This document shows positions 1-4,340 of a stretch of DNA of 5,504 nt, piece by piece (the stretch's first letter is position 1; each line of letters opens with the position of its first letter). The position numbers and the translations under genes were made by a program. The notes below the pieces were generated by a model. That model ran no database searches, was not told where the DNA came from, and was given only the letters and a program-made list of their open reading frames with translations. Source of the DNA: an uncultured bacterium (GTDB lineage Bacteria > Desulfobacterota > Desulfovibrionia > Desulfovibrionales > Desulfovibrionaceae); the NCBI GenBank assembly GCA_905215675.1, contig CAJMRA010000185.1:1-5504 (forward strand), written 5' to 3'.

Positions 1-32
1 CAAATTTTTTGCCGTCCCCGCAACGACGCGCC

Positions 33-65
33 CCCGGCTTCCGGGCCGCGCTTTCGGAAGCGCGG
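33..65. repeat. Two adjacent hairpins inside a larger inverted repeat
   Basis: CCCGG-CTT-CCGGG (33-45) is followed with no gap by CCGCGCTT-TCGG-AAGCGCGG (46-65), stems of 5 and 8 bp. Both sit between the outer arms 5-14 and 72-81, which pair perfectly over 10 bp, so 5-81 could fold into one branched structure. No clean T-run follows on either strand, so a simple intrinsic terminator is not the obvious reading. Function unknown. Confidence 0.5.
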
Positions 66-145
66 GACGACCGGCAAAAAAGGGGACGTCGTTCCCTCGC
101 CGGAAACAACGCCCCCTCCTCCGTCAATGCCGAACGGGAGCTTTT

Positions 146-159
146 GCGGTTTGAACCGC
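146..159. repeat. Short perfect inverted repeat
   Basis: GCGGTT and AACCGC (146-151 and 154-159) are exact reverse complements with a 2-nt centre, so a real hairpin would have about 5 bp and a 4-nt loop. It is one of the serial hairpins downstream of the operon. No T-run follows on either strand. Confidence 0.4.
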
Positions 160-168
160 GCTGCGTCC

Positions 169-191
169 CAGGCCATACGGCCTGTCGTTTT
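169..191 (+). terminator. Possible rightward intrinsic terminator
   Basis: CAGGCC-ATAC-GGCCTG (169-184) is a perfect 6-bp stem with a 4-nt loop, followed on the plus strand by TCGTTTT (185-191). This would suit termination of a rightward transcript entering from the left edge. No rightward gene is visible in the window to use it, and the T-run is short and broken, so this is tentative. Confidence 0.3.
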
Positions 192-194
192 GCG

Positions 195-214
195 AAAAAA
201 CGCGGTTTTTCCGC
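195..214 (-). terminator. Possible intrinsic terminator of the leftward operon
   Basis: Read on the minus strand, GCGG-AAAAA-CCGC (214-202) is followed by G and then six Ts (200-195). The stem is only 4 bp but all G-C, and the T-run is uninterrupted. It lies about 65 nt beyond the OsmC stop codon and just past the much stronger stem at 221-254, so the two together are the natural end of the leftward operon transcript. Confidence 0.45.
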
Positions 215-220
215 TCACTT

Positions 221-264
221 CGCGCGGGGCGGCGGAACAGCGCCGCCCCGCGCGTTGTCTTTTT
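221..264. terminator. Strong 14-bp GC hairpin, terminator-like
   Basis: CGCGCGGGGCGGCG (221-234) pairs perfectly with 241-254 around the loop GAACAG. On the plus strand it is followed by TTGTCTTTTT (255-264), the usual arrangement of an intrinsic terminator for a rightward transcript. On the minus strand it begins 25 nt after the OsmC stop codon, but the T-run comes only after the next hairpin (200-195). It may serve convergent transcripts from both sides. The outer end of its right arm is shared with an alternative stem (250-257/271-278). Confidence 0.55.
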
Positions 265-278
265 CAAGGGCAACGCGC
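250..278. repeat. Alternative stem overlapping the terminator hairpin
   Basis: GCGCGTTG (250-257) and CAACGCGC (271-278) are exact reverse complements around a 13-nt loop, directly after the OsmC stop codon on the minus strand. Bases 250-254 also belong to the right arm of the 14-bp stem at 221-254, so the two stems cannot both form completely. Whether this competition matters is unknown. It could be a by-product of CG-rich composition. Confidence 0.45.
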
Positions 279-279
279 T

Positions 280-690
280 CTATTTGCTCCACTGGAAGGT
301 GAAGACCTGCTCCACGTCGGGATGCAGGCTGAGATGCACCGGGCAGGTATGGGCGGCGCGTTCGATCATGGTTTTCTGCTTGTCGGAGAATTCACGATCG
401 GGCATGACGAACGTCACCACAATCTTGCCGATGCGGCGGGGATTGGCGCTCATTTCCTTGGTTACGGAAGCGGTCATGCCGCTTACGTCCACGTCGTGCT
501 TCTTGCCGTAGATGCCGATGATGGTCATGGCGCAGGCGGCCACGGCGGTGGCGCACAGGTCGGTCGGAGAAAACGCTTCGCCCTTGCCGTTGTTGTCCTT
601 GGGGGCGTCGGTCACGAAGGTGGCGCCGCTTTCGTCATGGGTGCATTCCACGCGCAGATCGCCGTTGTACTTCAGGCTCATCGTCGTCAT
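280..690 (-). CDS. OsmC-family protein (thiol-dependent peroxidase-like)
   Basis: A 136-residue protein of the OsmC/Ohr superfamily, whose well-studied members reduce organic hydroperoxides in the cytoplasm with a pair of cysteines. The two expected cysteines are visible: C53 in the helix after the SPTDL motif (residues 41-45), and C116 in the HTCPVH motif (114-119). C46 and C16 are extra. Length is normal for the family. The start at 690 is chosen because AAGGAG (704-699) lies 8 nt before it; an upstream ATG at 741 would put 17 unrelated residues inside the xerC end. A second ATG at 681 is possible but farther from the ribosome site. It is the last gene of the leftward operon, 13 nt after xerC. 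The sequence looks closer to the YhfA-like OsmC branch than to classical OsmC or Ohr, so substrate and even peroxidase activity are uncertain; the family call is firm. Confidence 0.9.
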   Translation of the reverse strand: MTTMSLKYNGDLRVECTHDESGATFVTDAPKDNNGKGEAFSPTDLCATAVAACAMTIIGIYGKKHDVDVSGMTASVTKEMSANPRRIGKIVVTFVMPDREFSDKQKTMIERAAHTCPVHLSLHPDVEQVFTFQWSK

Positions 691-698
691 GAGAAGAA

Positions 699-706
699 CT
701 CCTTTA
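699..706 (-). promoter_or_regulatory. Ribosome binding site of the OsmC gene, fused to the xerC stop
   Basis: On the minus strand the xerC stop codon TAA (706-704) runs directly into AAGGAG (704-699), which ends 8 nt before the ATG at 690. It is the best Shine-Dalgarno sequence in the operon and decides the OsmC start. Ribosomes ending xerC would sit over this site, which suggests coupling plus strong independent initiation. Confidence 0.7.
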
Positions 707-1684
707 CTTTTTTTCGTGCGCTCTGGGATGCGCGGCGTCATAGACGCGCATCAGTCGGTCCAGGCTCACCTGCGTATAGCGCTGCGTCGTGCTGAGACGA
801 CGATGCCCCAGCAGTTCCTGCACGCTGCGCAAATCTGCCCCGGCATCAAGAAGATGGGTCGCAAAGGAATGCCGCAGGGCATGCGGCGATATGGTCTTGT
901 CCAGTCCGGCCTTGCGACAGAGCAGTCCCAGACGTCGCGCCGCCTCGCGGCGGTTGAGGCGATGCCCGCGCGCGCCCACGAACAGCGCCGTCTCATCGGG
1001 ATCGGCCAGCGCCGGACGCTCGATCAGCCAGGCGGCCAGCGCCCGCACGGACGTGTCGGACATGGGAGCAAGACGTTCCTTGTTGCCCTTGCCGATGACG
1101 CGCGCCACCTGCTCGTCGGAACGCACGTCGCCGACGTCCAGTTGCAGGGCCTCCGAGATGCGCAGGCCGGAACCGTAAAGCAGCTCGGCCAGCGCCAGAT
1201 CGCGGCACAGCAGGTGATGTTCCTTCGGCGAGACGGCGGCGGCTGTCCTGCCGGGTTCGTCCAGCAGGGAAAAGGTCTCGTCCACATTGAGCAGCCGGGG
1301 CGCGTGCTGCTCCTGCCGGGGATTGGGCACGCGGGCGGCGCCGTTGTCTTCCAGAAGCCCGATCCGTACCCAGAAACGGAACAGCGTCCGCACGGCGGCG
1401 AGCTTGCGCGCCAGCGAACTCCGGGCTTCTCCGGCCCGGAACAGCTCGGCCACAAAGGCTTCCACATCGCGCCGCCCGATGCGATCCGGTTCGGACAGCG
1501 CGCAGCCCCGCCGGGACAGGAACTGCGCAAACTGCCGCAAATCCGTGCCGTAGGCGCGCCGCGTCGCCGCCGAAGCGCCTTTCTGAATATCCAGCCACTG
1601 GAGAAAATCCTCGATGGCCTGCGCCTCGCCGGGGGCAAGCTCCTCATCCAGAAAAACGCGAATGGGCGCGCGGGTCGTTTTCAT
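704..1684 (-). CDS. xerC: Tyrosine recombinase XerC
   Basis: A 326-residue site-specific recombinase of the lambda-integrase family. With XerD it resolves chromosome dimers at the dif site during division. The N-terminal SAM-like core-binding domain spans about residues 20-110 and the catalytic domain about 130-315. The full active set is present: R175 (in GSGLR), K199 (in GKGNKER), H268 and R271 (HALRH), H294 (LGHRR) and the nucleophile Y303 (QRYTQV). The distances between them equal those of E. coli XerD for R-K (24), H-H (26) and H-Y (9). The C-terminus, VYDAAHPRA (314-322), resembles E. coli XerC more than XerD. At 326 residues it is somewhat longer than the usual ~300, mostly through the N-terminus and the 145-155 loop. 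The start at 1684 overlaps the dprA stop as ATGA, with GAGG (1695-1692) 7 nt upstream. No integrase-associated att site or phage gene is nearby, so a chromosomal Xer role is preferred. Confidence 0.92.
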   Translation of the reverse strand: MKTTRAPIRVFLDEELAPGEAQAIEDFLQWLDIQKGASAATRRAYGTDLRQFAQFLSRRGCALSEPDRIGRRDVEAFVAELFRAGEARSSLARKLAAVRTLFRFWVRIGLLEDNGAARVPNPRQEQHAPRLLNVDETFSLLDEPGRTAAAVSPKEHHLLCRDLALAELLYGSGLRISEALQLDVGDVRSDEQVARVIGKGNKERLAPMSDTSVRALAAWLIERPALADPDETALFVGARGHRLNRREAARRLGLLCRKAGLDKTISPHALRHSFATHLLDAGADLRSVQELLGHRRLSTTQRYTQVSLDRLMRVYDAAHPRAHEKK

Positions 1685-2988
1685 GCAAGGGCCTCATAGC
1701 GTGCGCCGGGCAGACGGCGCACCTGTCCCAGCAATTCCAGATTGATCAGGGCGGCATTCAGGGCGGCGCTCTCCAGCGCGACCGCCTCTGCAAGATCGTC
1801 GGCCTGAAGCGGCCCGCGACGGCGCAGGGCGTCCAGAATCCGCGCCTCGTCCCCGGAAAGGCCCGGCAGGGCCTCTCCTCCGCCCGGAGCCGCTCCGGTT
1901 CCGGGCGACGCTGCGGACTCCCTGCCGGAAGCCGCTGCCGGTACGGGCGCGGCGGACGGCACGACGGCGGGCCGGAACGGCGTTTCCGTCCCGGAAGGCT
2001 CCGGGACATCCCGCGCCGCGTCCCTGCGCTCCTCTTCACCCAGCGCCCGCAGGCGCTGCCGGGAAACGCCGTATTCCCGCAGCCGGGGAGCAAGATCGCG
2101 CAGGATGTCTTCCGCGCTGAAAACGGCGTGCGCGCCCTGCCGGACAAGATTGTGCGTCCCGAAATGACGGCTGTCCAAAGCCGTGCCGGGCACAGCGTAG
2201 ACTTCGCGATTCTGCTCCAGCGCCAGACGCGCGGTGATCAGGCTCCCGGAGCGTTCCGCGGCCTCGACCACGAGGACGCCGAGGCTGAGTCCGCTGATGA
2301 TGCGGTTACGTATGGGGAAATTTCCGGGCTGCGGCCGGACGCCGGGCGCAAATTCCGACAGCAGCAGGCCGTCGCGCCGCATGCGCTCGAACAGTCCCCG
2401 GTTCGACGCCGGATAGGAAATGTCGATGCCCGTCCCCAGTACGCCGATACTGCGACCGATTTCCCGCAGGGCGGCGCCGTGTACGGCGGCATCCACCCCC
2501 TGCGCCATGCCGGAAACGACGGCAAGCCCTCCGACGGCAAGGTAGCGCGCCATGTGCGCCGCCACGGCGCGGGCCTGCTCGCCGGCCTTGCGCGCGCCGA
2601 CGACGGCGAAACAGGGCGATTGCAGCAGGGAAAAGTCACCCTCGCCGTACAGCAGCAGGGGCGCGTCCGGCAGCGCCCGCAACAATGGCGGATACAGCGG
2701 GTCCGTCCAGAGCAGGATGCGCGGATTGAGCTGCACGGCGGCATCCCATTCCCGACGGGCGGGCGGACGCCAGGACTCGCCCGCAAAGGTGATCCCGGGC
2801 TCGGGACGCAGGCCGATCGTCGTCCATTCCCTGTGATGCCGCACGGCGGCATGGGCGGAACCGTAAGCCTGCGCGAGCCTGAAACAGGAACGGGCCCCCA
2901 GGCCCCGGCAATGCCGGAGGGCGAGGGCGGCCCAGTATTCCTTGCGCTGCTCGGCGTCCAGTTCACGCCAGCGCGGACACGAGGTCAT
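1681..2988 (-). CDS. dprA: DNA-processing protein DprA (Smf)
   Basis: A 435-residue DprA, the cytoplasmic protein that binds incoming single-stranded DNA during natural transformation and loads RecA on it; it is also widespread in bacteria not known to be competent. Order of parts: helical SAM/HhH-like N-terminus (about 10-60), Rossmann-fold core (about 85-300), Ala/Pro/Gly-rich linker (about 318-372), and a small winged-helix domain (about 375-432). Family motifs are intact: SGMAQGVDAAVHGAAL (159-174), GTGIDISYPASN (185-196), FPIRNRIISGLS (224-235), SGSLITA (247-253), and VPG (266-268). Length is a little above the usual 360-400, because of the linker. The start at 2988 lies 1 nt after the TGA of the lipoprotein gene. 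I see no good ribosome binding site, so it probably relies on reinitiation. Its own TGA overlaps the xerC ATG. No other competence gene is in the window. Confidence 0.93.
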   Translation of the reverse strand: MTSCPRWRELDAEQRKEYWAALALRHCRGLGARSCFRLAQAYGSAHAAVRHHREWTTIGLRPEPGITFAGESWRPPARREWDAAVQLNPRILLWTDPLYPPLLRALPDAPLLLYGEGDFSLLQSPCFAVVGARKAGEQARAVAAHMARYLAVGGLAVVSGMAQGVDAAVHGAALREIGRSIGVLGTGIDISYPASNRGLFERMRRDGLLLSEFAPGVRPQPGNFPIRNRIISGLSLGVLVVEAAERSGSLITARLALEQNREVYAVPGTALDSRHFGTHNLVRQGAHAVFSAEDILRDLAPRLREYGVSRQRLRALGEEERRDAARDVPEPSGTETPFRPAVVPSAAPVPAAASGRESAASPGTGAAPGGGEALPGLSGDEARILDALRRRGPLQADDLAEAVALESAALNAALINLELLGQVRRLPGARYEALA

Positions 2989-2989
2989 G

Positions 2990-4198
2990 TCAGCGGATAA
3001 GCCCGCGGGCGCGCCTGGCGGCCTGCGAATTGGGGAAGCGATCGATAACCTTCTGGTATTGCTGCTTTGCTCCCTGAGCGTCGCCGAGGCGGCTCATGGT
3101 CATACCGGCCTTGAGCAGGGCGTCCGCCGTCTTGTGATGCCGGGGAAAGGACTGATCCACCGTCTGGAACTGCCGCAGGGCGTCCTGAAGCTTGCCCTGC
3201 GAATAGTAGCCCTCGCCGATCCAGTAATGCGCGTTGGCGGCATAGCGTCCCTGCGGATACTGTTGCAGCAGGCTCTGGAACTGGGCGATGCCTTCGGCCG
3301 TGCGGCCGCCGTTCAGCGTGCGCAGCGCCTGATCGTAGGCGGCCTTCTCGCCCTTGGCCGCACGCGGCGCGGGCGTCGCCTTCGGTTGCGGCGCGGGCGC
3401 GGGCGCGGCGGCCTTTGCCGCCGGAGCTGCGGGCGCGGCAACGATATCAGGCACGGCGGAGCCTGCATCGGGAATCGCGGGAACCGGCGGCACGGCGGAA
3501 TTCGCGGCGGCGGGCTGCCCCGCGGAAGTACGCGGCGGCACGGGCGTCAGCGGCGTCGCCTTGTCCTGTTCCAGACTCCGCAAATGGGAAACGTCCGGCA
3601 CGGGAGCCTCGGAGGGCGGCAGGGCAAGGTCCTGCACTCCTGCGGGCGTCGTTGTGGCGGCGGCATCCGGCGTAATGCTGCCCGAAGGTCCGGCCACGCG
3701 ATCCGGCGTGCCTATGCTGCCGGAAGCGCCCTGACGCGCGGGAGCGGGCCGGGCGGCGGCCTTTTCCGCAGCGGGCTTTTCCGCGACGGCGGCACGGGCG
3801 GCGACGGGCGTCGCGGCCTGCTGCCGCGGGAAGGGAGCGGGACGGGTATCGGGGTTGATGACGCGGGCACGCGACGACGTTCCGGCGGACGCCGGAGCGG
3901 GCTTTTCCTTTCTGGCGGGAACGGGCGTCGCCTTCGGCTGCGCCGCGGGCGCGGCGGCGGAACGCGGCACGACGACCATGGACGTGGCCTTGCCGCTCCG
4001 GGTCCGCACCTCGTAGGTCGTATCGTCCAGCGTATCCACACGCTGATCCAGCGTGGCCATCTGCGCTTCCAGACGTTCAAGACGCTGTTCGGTACTCTTC
4101 TGCGCCGCCTGTTCCAGCGCGGCGGAGGTATCTCCCTTGCCGCCGCATCCCAGCAGGCAAAGCCCAACAACACAACAACATACTTGCAAATTTTTCAT
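2990..4198 (-). CDS. ybgF: YbgF/CpoB-like TPR lipoprotein
   Basis: A 402-residue exported protein of the YbgF (CpoB) type, which in E. coli coordinates Tol-Pal outer-membrane constriction with peptidoglycan synthesis by PBP1B. A short signal peptide (1-17) ends in LLGC with C18 as the predicted lipidated residue. G19 at position +2 would favour the outer membrane under the E. coli rule. A predicted coiled coil (about 25-62) matches the trimerising N-terminus of the family. A long Ala/Pro-rich low-complexity linker follows (about 80-283), then three tetratricopeptide repeats (about 285-318, 322-355, 359-392) closely like the E. coli C-terminal domain (AHYWIGEGYYSQGK, ADALLKAGM, YQKVIDRFP). E. 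coli CpoB is about 260 residues, soluble and has no such linker. The start at 4198 is chosen over an ATG at 4243 because the lipoprotein signal begins there and AAGAGGGG (4209-4202) stands just upstream. It is the first gene of the operon. tolB, pal and tolQRA are not in the window. Confidence 0.85.
   Translation of the reverse strand: MKNLQVCCCVVGLCLLGCGGKGDTSAALEQAAQKSTEQRLERLEAQMATLDQRVDTLDDTTYEVRTRSGKATSMVVVPRSAAAPAAQPKATPVPARKEKPAPASAGTSSRARVINPDTRPAPFPRQQAATPVAARAAVAEKPAAEKAAARPAPARQGASGSIGTPDRVAGPSGSITPDAAATTTPAGVQDLALPPSEAPVPDVSHLRSLEQDKATPLTPVPPRTSAGQPAAANSAVPPVPAIPDAGSAVPDIVAAPAAPAAKAAAPAPAPQPKATPAPRAAKGEKAAYDQALRTLNGGRTAEGIAQFQSLLQQYPQGRYAANAHYWIGEGYYSQGKLQDALRQFQTVDQSFPRHHKTADALLKAGMTMSRLGDAQGAKQQYQKVIDRFPNSQAARRARGLIR
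3371..3390. repeat. Direct repeat in the lipoprotein linker (copy 1 of 2)
   Basis: These 20 bases match 3923-3942 with a single difference (T/C at the 16th base) and in the same orientation. Both copies encode a QPKATP motif in the linker of the lipoprotein (residues about 271-276 and 87-92). Further ATP-type motifs occur at residues 129-131 and 214-216. The pattern suggests that the linker grew by internal duplication. Confidence 0.6.
3923..3942. repeat. Direct repeat in the lipoprotein linker (copy 2 of 2)
   Basis: Partner of the repeat at 3371-3390, 552 bp away, which is an exact multiple of three, so recombination between the copies would delete 184 codons of linker and keep the reading frame. 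Both copies are followed by GC-rich Ala/Pro codons. Confidence 0.6.
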
Positions 4199-4340
4199 AA
4201 GCCCCTCTTGCCCGGTTATGCCCCAAGAGCACAAGCAATGCAAGCGATCTTGCAGCGAGTTGAAATTTAGGGCAGATAGACAAAAAAATAGACACGGCCT
4301 GCCTTACGCGGAGCCATCCCGACGCAGGCGGAGAACTGCC
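4199..4340. promoter_or_regulatory. Divergent intergenic region with promoters for both directions
   Basis: This 142-nt gap separates the leftward operon from the rightward membrane-protein gene and must hold the main promoters for both unless transcription enters from outside. The best leftward candidate is TTGCAT (4243-4238), a 17-nt spacer, and CATAAC (4220-4215), matching the sigma-70 consensus at 3 and 4 of 6 positions. It would leave a leader of only about 10 nt. Rightward, TTGCAG (4250-4255) and TTGAAA (4260-4265) are -35-like but lack a good -10 at normal spacing. The patch 4260-4294 is AT-rich against the surroundings and holds ATAGACA twice, 12 bp apart (4276-4282, 4288-4294). The rightward gene has GGAG at 4330-4333, 7 nt before its ATG. 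Confidence 0.5.
4239..4254. promoter_or_regulatory. Palindromic operator candidate
   Basis: TGCAAG-CGAT-CTTGCA is a perfect 16-bp inverted repeat with 6-bp arms in the divergent intergenic region. Each arm contains TTGCA on one strand, so the -35-like hexamers proposed for the leftward (4243-4238) and rightward (4250-4255) promoters both fall in it. A dimeric regulator bound here could act on both genes. As DNA in a short intergenic gap it looks more like a protein site than a terminator, since no T-run follows. The regulator is unknown. Confidence 0.4.

Larger units (their letters stand above)
1..279. other. Gene-free stretch rich in inverted repeats
   Basis: No coding region is supported here. 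Several frames stay open, as expected at this base composition, but none gives a recognisable protein and all run through hairpins or into the antisense of the OsmC gene. The stretch contains perfect inverted repeats at 33-45, 46-65, 146-159, 169-184, 202-214, 221-254 and 250-278, plus a longer-range pair in which 5-14 (TTTTTTGCCG) is exactly complementary to 72-81. Some of these look like transcription terminators for the leftward operon or for a rightward gene lying off the left edge. A coding end of an off-window gene cannot be excluded in the first 150 bases. Confidence 0.6.

Noticed and set aside
9..302. Plus-strand 97-codon reading frame
   Set aside because: Arginine-rich product without recognisable features, runs through several hairpins and ends inside the antisense of the OsmC gene; no ribosome site near its start.
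1..795. Plus-strand frame open from the left edge through the OsmC gene
   Set aside because: Most of it is antisense to the well-supported OsmC and xerC genes; open antisense frames are common at this GC content, and the non-overlapping part is not recognisable.
704..1684. Phage or integron integrase marking a mobile element
   Set aside because: C-terminus and motif spacing match XerC; it is embedded in a housekeeping operon, with no att repeats, tRNA or phage genes visible.
512..1699. 395-codon plus-strand reading frame
   Set aside because: Exact antisense shadow of xerC, which has a complete active site and neighbours in register; the plus-strand product has no family features.
4199..4243. 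Longer lipoprotein start at 4243 (15 extra residues)
   Set aside because: Would bury the lipoprotein signal peptide, and the ATG at 4198 has AAGAGGGG just upstream.
2942..4270. 442-codon plus-strand reading frame, glycine/arginine-rich
   Set aside because: Antisense of the lipoprotein's Ala/Pro linker; Gly/Arg-rich sequence is what reversed Ala/Pro codons give.
4297..4329. GCCTGC/GCAGGC pair next to the membrane gene's ribosome site
   Set aside because: Only 6 bp with a 21-nt loop; too weak to call a riboswitch or translational control hairpin.
4053..4340. Upstream extension of the membrane-protein frame
   Set aside because: Overlaps the start of the lipoprotein gene antisense, lacks membrane-protein character, and the ATG at 4341 has a well-placed GGAG.
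4199..4340. dif-like Xer recombination site
   Set aside because: The AT-rich patch has no two 11-bp inverted arms around a 6-8 bp centre resembling known dif sites.
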